Shown: one piece after another, positions 55,193-64,000 of the stretch
Layout of the letters: every line of letters starts with the position of its first letter
Numbering within the stretch: position 1 is the stretch's first letter
DNA from: Eulemur rufifrons
Taxonomy: Eukaryota; Chordata; Mammalia; Primates; Lemuridae
Reading direction: 5' to 3'
Length of the DNA stretch: 64,000 bases
Assembly: GCF_041146395.1 (NCBI RefSeq)
Contig: NC_090996.1
Span: 32,202,738-32,266,737 of the forward strand
Made by a program: the position numbers and the translations under genes
Notes under the pieces: model-generated
Told to the model about the DNA's origin: nothing
Seen by the model: the letters and a program-made list of their open reading frames with translations, nothing else
Database searches by the model: none

Positions 55193-56479
55193 ACTAAATT
55201 TATAGACATAAAACTACGTGAGACACAAGCAAATAGATTTATGTATTGAATTTGATGCTCTGGCTAGTTGAGCTATATTTAAGGGAGAACGTTTTGGAAA
55301 TGAGGCTTATTTTGCTCTTGGATGGGTTGCCTTGGGCAAAATGTGAAAACCATTTCTCTTCTCTCTTTAAAACTGAAGTCAATATTTGGGTTTTCTTGGC
55401 ATAATTCATTTATCATCTGGAACCCGGGAAACATAATTTGAGCGTTCCTTCGGTCTAGAGCTTTGGTGATTCTTCACAGAGCTCTGCAAGGTACCCAGAA
55501 GAAACGTGTCAGATAAAGAGCAGGTGTGTGCCATCCCACCTGCGCGTAGTCACAAAAACCCCACCTTAGTATCCTACAGTTGGCACTTGACTAGGCTCTC
55601 TGTTTGCTTTTAATCGAGCCATCAACCATATCACGTGGCTACAAGTTCATGATACTCTCAGATTCAAGCCTAAACCAAAGTACCTTGCCCTAGAAAACAG
55701 AGTGTGATTAAACAATCCATGCAGCCACACCGGGCTGTTTGCCTTCTATTTACCCCTAGAGTTCCAAGCTCCACCATCTCCACTCTGCTCTGTCCTCGGG
55801 CAGGAGGATGATCTAGACAAACAACAACAGGCGTCCTTCCCTCTGGCTGCCTGGTCGATTTGGCCAACAGGTAACACCAGCAGAGATGGAGGGAGGGAGG
55901 AGAGGGAAGCTGGGATGTGTACCCCCCTGTCTCTCTACCTGCAGGGTAGCTGTGGAATGGCTGTGCCTCTCACTGAAATCCCACAGTTTCTCTGCCTGCA
56001 GGTCCCATAACTGCTCCTTCTCTTACCCCTTCGAGCCTTGGGATATTAGCTGCCTTGGGACTAGCCCCAGAGTACAGAATTTCCCCTTGTGGTTTCACAT
56101 TCCCTGTCCATGCTCTTACAAGTAGTTCCTCACTTCAAGTTACCCAGTTTGCATGCACTGCCTACTTCCTCCACTAGTACACAGGCCAAAATTCACATTC
56201 GTCATTGGGAAAAAAAAAAAAAAAAATCACCCTCACACCTTCCTGAACTTCAACTTCACCGCAAAACCAGTGCTAAATATGTCATTAAACAAACTCAATG
56301 CTTATCCCAAATAACTGTCCTGGCCTGAGTTCTCAGGGTTTTCAGCTCAGAAGCATGGCTTCCATGGGGTCTATATCCAGGGGTGAGATGAATGCCACGG
56401 TGAAGATGTGGGCAAAACTCCCCTTCTACAGAGCTCCCGCAGCCCTTGGGGAAACGACCATTGTTGCAGTTCAGGGTTT
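55193..56479. other. Unannotated unique DNA
   Basis: Over 1.2 kb with a 16-base poly(A) run at 56211-56226. Small frames only; no gene or clear repeat recognised. Confidence 0.4.
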
Positions 56480-56848
56480 GCTGCTATGGAATGAATGTTT
56501 GTATCCCCCTACACTCAAATTCATACGTTGACATCCTAACCCCCAAGGTGATGGTATCAGGAGGTAGAGCCTTTGGGAGGTGATTAGGTCATGAGGGTGG
56601 AGCCCTCACGAACAGGACTAGTGCTCTTGTACAAAAAGGCCCCGGGAGCTCTTTCTCCTCTTCCTCCATGTGAAAACACACCAAAAAGGGACCATTTATG
56701 AACCAGAACATGGGCCATCACCAGACACTGAATCTTCCTTGAACTTGGACATCCCAACCCCCAGAACTGTGAGAAACAAATCTCTGTTGTTTATAAGAAA
56801 CTTAGTTTATGCTATGTTATTACAGCAGCCCAAATGTACTAAGACACT
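56480..56848 (+). mobile_element. MaLR LTR (MLT1A/MSTD-like)
   Basis: tgctgctatggaatgaatgt, ttgtatccccctacactcaa, attcatacgttgacatccta, gatggtatcaggaggtagag, cctttgggaggtgattaggt, catgagggtggagccctcac, cttcctccatgtgaaaacac, aaactgtgaga-type and acagcagcccaaatgtacta ending agacac. Same family as the copy at 24377-24761. Confidence 0.85.
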
Positions 56849-57289
56849 TTCCTTATAATGAAACGGTAAGACTCCATCCTACCCTGTTCCCACTGTGGTA
56901 CTGCATATATCCGTTTGATCTAATAGTCCCAGGAATTCTCCTTCTGTCTGGGTCAAAGGCTGCCCACCAAGCTCGAACATAATCGGCATCTATAACGAGG
57001 CAAATGGTTGATTTGGAGCATCAGGAGCTCTCTCTGTACATTCTATTTTAGGAAACTTAATCCTAAAATTAAGTCCTCGTGGCAACAGTTAGATACACCA
57101 AGATTTCCTTGTCCCCTCTCACATTTTTATATCCTGATTCCACTTGGCATAACAATCGTCCCTAAACAGATTTGATTTTTCTTTTTCTCTCTCTCTAAAT
57201 TCCTCCTCAAAAAACCTTTTATAAAAGCAGTTACTATCACGCACTTCAGGTAGGACTCTAGAAATCACACAACACAATCTGTCTTAATA
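56849..57289. other. Unannotated unique DNA
   Basis: No gene or clear repeat recognised. Confidence 0.4.
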
Positions 57290-57570
57290 TGCTCACCCTG
57301 CCACACAGAAATCCCCTATTCAGGAATTTATTCTGAGATAAGACGTGGATTCGGGCTCTAAGATATATGTGCCGCCATGTTTAGCACTTTGCAATTGGAA
57401 AAAAAGGAAAGCGACATAAATGCGCTCCCATAGAATATTGCTTAAAGTATGGAATATTGTACAACCAATAAAAATAATGGTGTAAAGAATATTTAATGAT
57501 GTGGAAAGATGTTTTTAAAATACTCTTAAAATTTCAATGCAGGCCATCATGTGCGGTAAAGAAATGTACT
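57290..57570 (+). mobile_element. Old L1 fragment
   Basis: tattcaggaatttattctga, ggattcgggctctaagatat, gcaattggaaaaaaaggaaa, ggaatattgtacaaccaata, gaatatttaatgatgtggaa match the L1M ORF2-end region. Confidence 0.6.
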
Positions 57571-57894
57571 TCAGGAAGGCTAGGCAGAACTCATCGGTTT
57601 GGAACTCACTCACGACCAGCGAATGAACGGGTGTGTCAAAGTGAGGAATCTCCTTCCATCCTCTCCCCCGGGGCTCACAGCCAGCCAGAGGCAACTGGAG
57701 TCTGGAGCTGGGGCTTTTGGTTCCTGCATCAGTGAATATAATAACGTATACTGTGGGCCAGTGGACATGTTCATGCCATTGGATGTGAAAATTGAATCAC
57801 TCAATCTTATACATCCTTGCATTTCCTATTATGCACTTGGCATTTTGCTACGCCCTAACATACAGTGGCAAAGAAAACATAGCCCTGCCCATGT
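57571..57894. other. Unannotated unique DNA
   Basis: An L2-like word (catgtggaatgtgtggtcca) near 57890 only. No gene. Confidence 0.4.
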
Positions 57895-57910
57895 GGAATG
57901 TGTGGTCCAG

Positions 57911-58135
57911 AGCAGGGGCCAGCAAACTATTGCCCATGGGCTAAATCCAGCCTGCTGCCTGGTTTTGTAAATAAAGTTTTATTGGAACACAGCCACACCC
58001 ATTCTCTGACATAAGATCTATGGCTGTTTCCCCACTACAGGGCAGAGTTGAGCAGCTGCAACAGAGACCTTCTGGTCTACAGAGCCAAAAATGTTAATTC
58101 TCTGAACATTTACAGAAAAGGTTTGCCAGCCCGTG
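57911..58135 (+). mobile_element. Nonautonomous hAT-Charlie-type element
   Basis: caggggccagcaaactattg, gggctaaatccagcctgctg, ttttgtaaataaagttttat, tggaacacagccacacccat, ggcagagttgagcagctgca, aggtttgccagcccgtg follow a well-known dispersed hAT consensus. Flanks gtccagag and gtgtagac may be a decayed 8-bp duplication. Confidence 0.85.
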
Positions 58136-58149
58136 GTGTAGACAACTGC

Positions 58150-58280
58150 TACTACAATTGTGGTACGTGGACCATGGTATCACCATCACCTGGAGAAATG
58201 CAAAAATTTCATTTTGCCCAACACCTAATGAGCTGGAGCCTGCACTGGAGCAATACACCCATCACAGTTGGAGAAACAGT
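58150..58280 (-). mobile_element. MER5A-like fragment
   Basis: tgtggtacgtggaccatggt, atcaccatcacctggagaaa, tgcaaaaatttcattttgcc is the reverse complement of the MER5A 3' part. The right half is weak. Confidence 0.5.
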
Positions 58281-58479
58281 AATGTGGCAAGTTAACTGAG
58301 CCCCACAGCTCCGGTCCCAGTTTGTACTATTTAACTGTTGCTGTAGACACCACCTCTGAGTTAGAAAAAGACTTCTTCTGAGATACCTTCAAGGATAATT
58401 TTCCCACAAGCACCGACATCCCCAGGAGCAAAGTTCTTCAGATGAGGCAATCCAAGCCCTGAATCTCCCACCCAGCAGG

Positions 58480-58850
58480 GCCTGCTTCACCAAATAAGAA
58501 TTAATATACATCATCTGCCCAGACTTACCTATCCTATATTAATTACAAGCACAGCATTTAACTTAAACGAACCATTGGGCCATATGAGCGGCAATATTCG
58601 AGCTATCAATTTTATGGCTCTGTTCAGGAAAATGCAGCGATACATCATCCCACCCCAAATACAAAGGTCAAACGATATTAATTAATGCAGCGACACAACT
58701 CACTGCAGCTAAATGGGTATTCTTGATTATAGCTCCTTGATTGAGAACTAATGCCTCATTAATCTTAAACATATCAACCTGAGAACATCAGAGAAGTCAA
58801 ATAGAATAATGGCCAACATTTCAATGAACCCAGATTCAAGCTTGCTGGGT
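58480..58850. other. Candidate conserved noncoding element (strongest)
   Basis: Repeat-free, noncoding, with many homeodomain-type and palindromic AT cores: gaattaatatacatcatctg, tatattaattacaagcacag, cgatattaattaatgcagcg, gcctcattaatcttaaacat; a CATATG E-box in gggccatatgagcgg; and the 14-mer aatgcagcgayaca twice, at 58631 and 58684, 53 bases apart. This texture fits a developmental enhancer. Confidence 0.45.
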
Positions 58851-59435
58851 AAGAAGGTGAATGCTACCGACATAGCTTCTGCATCCTTCACCGGGTTTAC
58901 TGAGTGCTTCCTTTAAAAACAAAACAAAACAGACTTGAAAGTCTCTGTGTCTCCTTCTCTCTCTGTCTCTCTCTCACCTACACACACAGCATTTTGAAAT
59001 AGGCAGGCAGACACTTTCTCTCTTGTGGTTTTCATATACATGCTGCAAAAAGAAAGAGAAATAGATGGGTTTATGTGGCTCGAAGCCCAGCGAGGAACAG
59101 TTACGCTGAGGTCCCTGTGTGGACAAACCGCTACTTATTTGTCATGTAAGTGGACAGAAGACAGGAGGTCACGGGGTGAACCTTGTGGGCATGGCATATT
59201 CTGTATCCATCTCAGTTCTAGACAGGATGGTCCTTGTGGGTCTGAGAGGGCCTGGGGGTGAGAAAGGGGCAACAGTTCAGCCCTGCTCGGAGTCCCCCAG
59301 CCTGGGACTGCTGTATCCTCGTTCCAACCGAGGTCGGCGATGCCCGCTGCTGTCTTCTGAGTCTTAATAGTGTCTCCGGTCAGAGAATTGTAGTTTCTCA
59401 TTGGATTCCTAGAGAAACAACAAAGAAAACCCCAA
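58851..59435. other. Unannotated DNA with CT-rich patch
   Basis: CT-rich tract at about 58944-58976. Small frames only. No gene recognised. Confidence 0.4.
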
Positions 59436-59443
59436 CGCGCGCG

Positions 59444-59480
<37 letters not shown>
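59436..59480. repeat. CG/CA alternating microsatellite
   Basis: A CGCGCGCG-type start continues as an uninterrupted CA tract; fully alternating purine-pyrimidine. Confidence 0.95.
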
Positions 59481-59482
<2 letters not shown>

Positions 59483-59779
59483 GCTCAGCAACTCACTCCG
59501 ATAGCATGCAGGTCCCTCAAAAACCTGCAAGATCTACGTTGCGGCTCCTGTTAAGAGGAATTCAGACTTACTACTCAGTTATGGCTAAGAAAGGGTTACC
59601 CATTAGTGGTCTCACTTTAATGAATAGATAAAATTTGAGTCAATTACAGAAGTAGCTTCTGTGGGAGTCGCCCAAGCAATGTCAACCTGTTTTTTCCCCA
59701 TCCACTGCAATCCACGCTGCAGCTGCATCCTTTTCACTTAAACAGAGTCTTCTAAAGGACTTGAAAACGTTTTGTTCTT
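59481..59779. other. Unannotated unique DNA
   Basis: No gene or clear repeat recognised. Confidence 0.4.
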
Positions 59780-60080
59780 TGAAGAAGGAAGTTATTCTCC
59801 GCATTTCTCTTCTTTTTTATTTTCTTTAAGGATTTTTAATATTTTGTGTCAAGGTAAATTCAGCCTAATTCACTTCCTAACAAATCACAGTGCCGCGTAA
59901 GATTTTTACAGCTCGCCGTTCTTTATATTTAAGCTCAACCCGTAACTTCGCGTGAGAGTATCTGCTTTGTGTATAATTCATTTTCATTGTTTTAATCTCA
60001 ACATTTTTTTCTCACTGCCTGATTCACCCTAACATGTGTGTACTTGGCAATTCGTATGAACATGCATTCAGGTCTTCAAC
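59780..60080. other. Candidate conserved noncoding block
   Basis: Repeat-free, with ttctttaaggatttttaata, ggtaaattcagcctaattca, cctaacaaatcacagtgccg, gtgtataattcattttcatt. Isolated CpGs in AT-rich DNA (gtgccgcgtaag, gctcgccgttc, cttcgcgtgag) are unusual for neutral DNA and are compatible with constraint. Confidence 0.35.
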
Positions 60081-60102
60081 ACTGTGATGGTAAGAATTGT
60101 TA

Positions 60103-60312
60103 CTTTTAAATGCTAATGGGGTAGAATGAGGTTATAGGTCATTGCCCAAGGCCAGATGGTTCCTTCCATCGTGGCCAGTGGAAATCTTCACATAAGCTGG
60201 GGTGGGGAAATTCTCCGAGGAGGAGACACCAAATCCCAATGGCCTTTTCTGTGTTAGCCCCTGAGCCATCCTGGGTGGTCGGTCCCATCTTTTCTAAAGC
60301 AGGGGTGTTGTA
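60103..60312 (+). repeat. Duplicated segment, copy 1
   Basis: aggttataggtcattgccca, ccagatggttccttccatcg, ggccagtggaaatcttcaca, ccaatggccttttctgtgtt, gagccatcctgggtggtcgg, gcaggggtgttgtacgtgta. Aligns along its whole length with copy 2 at 61486-61690, about 1.37-1.38 kb away in the same orientation. No repeat family recognised. Confidence 0.8.
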
Positions 60313-60729
60313 CGTGTAAGAATTATTGCTTGTAAATAATTTCCATACCTCGGGTGCTACACTTGGTATCCATCCAGCATCCTACACTTCGTATCCAATT
60401 TCCCAGCCATGCACCCAGGTAGGGGCTAAGCCTCGAGGACGTTAAAAGCTTTACCTACCCAAGGCAACACTGTCGATTATGGGCAAGGCTGGGATTGGCC
60501 CAGGGCTGTTGAGCTCCTAAGGCAGGCTCATTTAACAGAGCAAAACTCCCCACACAAGTTATAGGATTTCCAAAACAGAAACAAACAAAACCCTCAGAAA
60601 CTGCATAATAATTTCCCAAATGAAACACAAACATCTTTTGGATGAGGAGAGAGTTTCTCCTTGTGCAGTTGCTCCACCAAGATCATTGAGCGCACAACTC
60701 CCAAGTCCTACCCAGCCCTTCCGCATGTT
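60313..60729. other. Unannotated unique DNA
   Basis: A short imperfect local repeat (gctacacttggtatcc, then cctacacttcgtatcc) at 60356-60395. No gene. Confidence 0.4.
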
Positions 60730-60860
60730 CCTTATCAATAAATAATACTTCAGTAAAGGTCTCCAGAGATATTAATCCAAACAAACCAGAGGCTAATTGC
60801 CATTTCCCAGCACAGAGCTGCAGCGATGATTATTCTTTAATTCTTCCTACGTGCTCACAG
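60730..60860. other. Candidate conserved noncoding block
   Basis: Repeat-free with atcaataaataatacttcag, agatattaatccaaacaaac, gaggctaattgccatttccc, gatgattattctttaattct. Short, enhancer-like texture. Confidence 0.35.
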
Positions 60861-61485
60861 CCCACGGCGCTCTGCTCTGCTCTCTGTGAGCTGCAGCTCG
60901 CCCGCAGCCAGGGGAAGGGCTACAGTTGCACCAGGGAGACCTACATGCAAATGATGGGCCTCCGCCTCCTCACTGTGCAGTCTTGGGCCAGAGCTTGGTG
61001 CTCCTCTGTTAATCTGGAATATTAACGATCAACCTGGAAGGGTTGCTGTGAGGGTCCATATAGAATAACATGGTGAAGGGTAATCCTACAGTCACACCCC
61101 AAATAGTCCAACCTCAGTAATGGTGGGTCGTCAAGCACACAGAAAATGTTTTCAACATACACTCAGTATCTCTCTTTGTTTCATGAGAACCTTGATGGGA
61201 GGCATAACCAAATACACTGCTTTTTTACAAGCCTCCTTCCCACCCTCTTCCCTCATGCACGGCAACTATTTCCATGCCGCTCTCGGACAAGGCTGCGGCC
61301 CACGTGCCTGTCCTTCCCTTTGTCCTCCTGTTGCTGCAGCCTATGGGACCAGCCGGGCTGCAGCAGAAATCTCCTGGGAGGGCAGGGAGAAGGAGGAAAT
61401 CAAATGGGTCAAGCCAGAATCCATTTATTGGGCACAGAAGCTGGGGATCCTCAAATGGGAGTAAGTTGGGTCGCAGCACATACGG
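60861..61485. other. Unannotated unique DNA
   Basis: No gene or clear repeat recognised. Overlapping small frames on both strands. Confidence 0.4.
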
Positions 61486-61690
61486 GAAATGCCAAAGGTA
61501 CAGAACGTGGTTATAGGTCATGGCCAAGGCTAGCTGATTCCTTTGTGGCCAGCGAAAATCTTCATATAAGCTGGTGCAGGGGATCCTCCAAGGAAGATAC
61601 ATCAACTCCCACTGGCCTTTTCTATATTTAGTCACTAGACCATCCCAGGTGGTCCCGTGTGTTCTAAATCAGGGATGTTGTGTGTGTAGG
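61486..61690 (+). repeat. Duplicated segment, copy 2
   Basis: gtggttataggtcatggcca, tagctgattcctttgtggcc, agcgaaaatcttcatataag, cactggccttttctatattt, gaccatcccaggtggtcccg, atcagggatgttgtgtgtgt. Same order as copy 1 with substitutions and a few small gaps. Confidence 0.8.
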
Positions 61691-62024
61691 GAGAGGGGTG
61701 GTTACTGGTCTCTCACTTCCCATAAAGAGATCTGTGGGTGTCAAGCTCTACCTGGGTGACTTAACACAGGGTCATTCTCATGACCAAGGTAAGCCCAGGA
61801 GCAGGACAAGAGAGTGAGGTCATTTTCGCCACCCCCAGGGAAAATGAAGCTCAACTTGGGATGGCACCACCACCTGCTGACGGGAGGAGGGGGAGGGCAG
61901 GGGAGGACGGGGGAGTCTTCTGCCCAACCCCCCCCCCTTGTCCCCAAACCCCATCTCTTCTAGCGACTAACCTCGAACAAAACATTACAAATTGTCTCCC
62001 TTTCCTGTGAAATTCAACAGCTAA
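61691..62024. other. Unique DNA with a G-rich cluster
   Basis: G runs at 61882-61913 (five runs of three or more G separated by one to four bases) form a G-quadruplex-type motif; a C9 run follows near 61929-61937. No gene. Confidence 0.5.
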
Positions 62025-62250
62025 CATCTGTTAAGCATCTTTTAATACTGAGCGCTTCATGCACAGCCTCTCATGTTATGGGGAAGCCCCTGTAAGTGAA
62101 GTTTTTATCTTCCCATTTAAAGACAAGCAAACTGAAGCCTAGATAGGGTAAGGGACTCACCCCAGCTCACACAGCAGGGGTAAGATTTGGGACACAGCCA
62201 TCCACAGCCACGACGGTGTTCTCTGCACTGTGCTCTACTCTCACCCACCG
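62025..62250 (-). mobile_element. MIR SINE
   Basis: catctgttaagcatctttta, atactgagcgcttcatgcac, cccatttaaagacaagcaaa, ctgaagcctagatagggtaa, ccagctcacacagcaggggt are reverse-complement MIR. Confidence 0.75.
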
Positions 62251-62679
62251 GAGAGCTGTATTCCTTACTCTCTGAACCTCTGTAGGATGTGACTATGCAT
62301 CTAAGCTGAGTTTTAGATTTAAAAAAAAAAATGGAGAAAGGGCAGGGAAAGAAAATCTCCCTGAGTCACTCAGGTTACAAATCCACAAGGCTGGAACCCT
62401 GACAGGCGTGCCGGGGGACGCAGCCCCTGGCCTTTGATGCCTCCAGCTTATTCACTCTCAGGCGGGGCTTAGATGTGTCACAGGATACCAGGCTGTCATG
62501 TCATCTCCCTGTCTCAGTCGTCCCTGTGCGGAGTTATGCCTGAGCAGGGTGGCAGGGAGAGGAAAACGCATGAGGCGCTTGGTCAAAATGTCACCAACTT
62601 CCCTCCGAGAAGTTGTCTGGAAGGACAGGTAACCAGACCCAGGACAGGAATCCATCCCAACCAGAGAGCACCTGCCTCC
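62251..62679. other. Unannotated unique DNA
   Basis: Ten-base poly(A) near 62321-62331. No gene recognised. Confidence 0.4.
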
Positions 62680-62900
62680 CCAAAGTAAATAAAATTATAT
62701 TAAAGACAGAAATATTAGAGGCGCTGATAATGTGATCATAAAGTAATCACTCTGAATTAGGATAATGGCTGTGTCCAAGTCCTTATTGCATTTATTTTGA
62801 ATATCACATTCTTTCAACTCTCATTATTTTAATTATGTTCAATTACAGACATTTGCATATGCTTTATCATGGATATTAGTGAGGGGGGAAAAGACTTCCC
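62680..62900. other. Candidate conserved noncoding block
   Basis: Repeat-free AT-rich sequence with an octamer ATTTGCAT at 62851-62858 (POU-type site), gtgatcataaagtaatcact, ctgaattaggataatggctg, cattattttaattatgttca. Enhancer-like texture. Confidence 0.35.
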
Positions 62901-63074
62901 TGAGTTAAATGATGAACAGATATTTCATATTACATTACACTTGCACCTCCTGAAAATCTGATTTAGCCGTGGCCCAAAGAGAGGTCCCAAGACAGGCACT
63001 GATTTGAAGCCAGTGTGAATTTGTCACGATGATGTGGGGAGCACAAATGGAGAGACAGTCGCTCAGAAACAAAA

Positions 63075-63298
63075 CTACAGGTGGTACAGGGCTGAGGGCT
63101 GGAGTCAGGCAGCGATTTGCACTTGGCTCTGGCTGTGTGACCTCTGGAAAATCGTGCAACCTCTTTGATGTTACGTCTCTGTATCTATAAAACTCATAAT
63201 AGGGTCCCCACTTCATAGGGTAATTGTGGGGATTATATAATACACTATTTAAAAGTGCTTAGCTAAGTGTCAGGCACATAGTAAATGTTCAAAAATTA
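63075..63298 (+). mobile_element. MIR SINE
   Basis: gctggagtcaggcagcgatt, tggctctggctgtgtgacct, gtgcaacctctttgatgtta, gtctctgtatctataaaact, cataatagggtccccacttc, gtaattgtggggattatata, gtgtcaggcacatagtaaat. A near full-length plus-strand MIR. Confidence 0.85.
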
Positions 63299-63299
63299 G

Positions 63300-64000
63300 C
63301 TATACTTTTCAACAAACAGTGCTGGAGCAATTGGACCTCCATAGATAAAACAAAAAATTAACTGTAAACTTTTACATATATAACTTAAACTTAAGTATAA
63401 AATGTAAAACTGTGAACTGTTTTGAAAAATGTAGAAGAAAATCACTGGGATCTGGGGCTACATAAAGAACTTACAGACTTAACACCAGAAATGTGATCCA
63501 GAAAATAAAAAATTGATAAACTGAACCTCATCAAAATTAAAAAACTTTTGTTCTGCAAAAAACCCTGGAGAGAAGATGAGGAAAGAAACTACAGACTGGG
63601 GGAAAATATTTGCAAGCCACATATCCAACAAAGGAATAATATCTAGATCTAGGATATATAAAGTACTTTCAGAACTCAACAGGAAATAAAAAAGCAATTC
63701 AATGACACAATGGGCAAAAGATGTAAACAGACATCTCACCAAAGAAGATGGGTAGGATGGAAATAAGAATATGAGATGGTGTTCAACATCATCAGCCATC
63801 AGGTAAATGCACATTAAAACCATCATGGGATATCACTATAACCTATAAGGATGGCAAAAAAATTAATAATGCTAATAATGATAATGCCAGATGCTGGTGA
63901 GGATGCATAGAAAGTGGATCACTCGTACATCTCCAGTGCAGCCACTCTGGAAAACAGCTTATCAGTGTCTTATCAATTAAACATCCAATCATCATGTGAT
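63300..64000 (+). mobile_element. Old L1 ORF2 remnant, continues beyond the window
   Basis: gcaattggacctccatagat, ctgaacctcatcaaaattaa, aaaacttttgttctgcaaaa, aatatttgcaagccacatat, ccaacaaaggaataatatct, cacaatgggcaaaagatgta, acagacatctcaccaaagaa, catcagccatcaggtaaatg, gatgctggtgaggatgcata. The L1 ORF2 C-terminal coding order with frameshifts and stops; no functional protein. Cut by the window end. Confidence 0.8.

Noticed and set aside
1..64000. CRISPR arrays, operons, bacterial promoters, phage or tRNA genes
   Set aside because: The window is vertebrate nuclear DNA; no such features are present. tRNA-like words occur only inside MIR elements.

Overview
The window looks like eukaryotic, mammalian, most likely primate (human-like) nuclear DNA. 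The evidence is a dense background of ancient mammalian interspersed repeats (MIR, L2, old L1, MaLR LTRs, MER5/MER20 hAT elements) plus two old 7SL-derived Alu-type monomers, and a classic CpG island in otherwise CpG-poor DNA. There is no operon structure, and no open reading frame that I can defend as a conserved protein. The long frames inside the CpG island exist because GC-rich DNA has few stop codons; the others run through repeats or low-complexity DNA.

Layout. 0-5 kb: two old LTR-like elements side by side, two AT-rich islands built on inverted repeats that share an exact 18-mer, one MIR and a TGGA minisatellite with a 36-bp higher-order unit. 5-18 kb: mostly unique DNA with L2, MIR and MER5 fragments, an L1 3' end interrupted by an MLT1A0-like LTR, a MIR interrupted by a hAT element and a GGAA microsatellite. 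17.5-19.8 kb: an MLT1B-like LTR, then a three-level nest (LTR split by an L1, itself split by a second L1). 20-35 kb: unique DNA, two Alu-type monomers, MER20, a MaLR LTR, L1/L2/MIR fragments, several repeat-poor blocks that resemble conserved noncoding elements, and one TATA-box-like site at 29.63 kb.

35.8-38.4 kb holds the only CpG island, with two strong minus-strand splice-donor motifs near its left side. This is the best candidate for a promoter or first exon, probably of a transcript running leftwards; I cannot name the gene and it may be noncoding. 38.4-58 kb is again L2, MIR, L1, MaLR and MER fragments with unique DNA, including a very regular G-quadruplex motif at 50.3 kb. 58.5-62.9 kb contains several repeat-poor, homeodomain-site-rich blocks and a roughly 200-bp segment present twice, 1.4 kb apart. 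The right edge is inside an old L1 ORF2 remnant that continues out of the window.

Taken together this resembles a regulatory or intergenic region, or a long intron, around an orphan CpG island: almost no young repeats, no full Alu, many old repeats and several candidate enhancers. Repeat family names are assigned from memory of consensus sequences and boundaries are approximate. Conservation, which decides whether the candidate elements are real, cannot be measured from one sequence.
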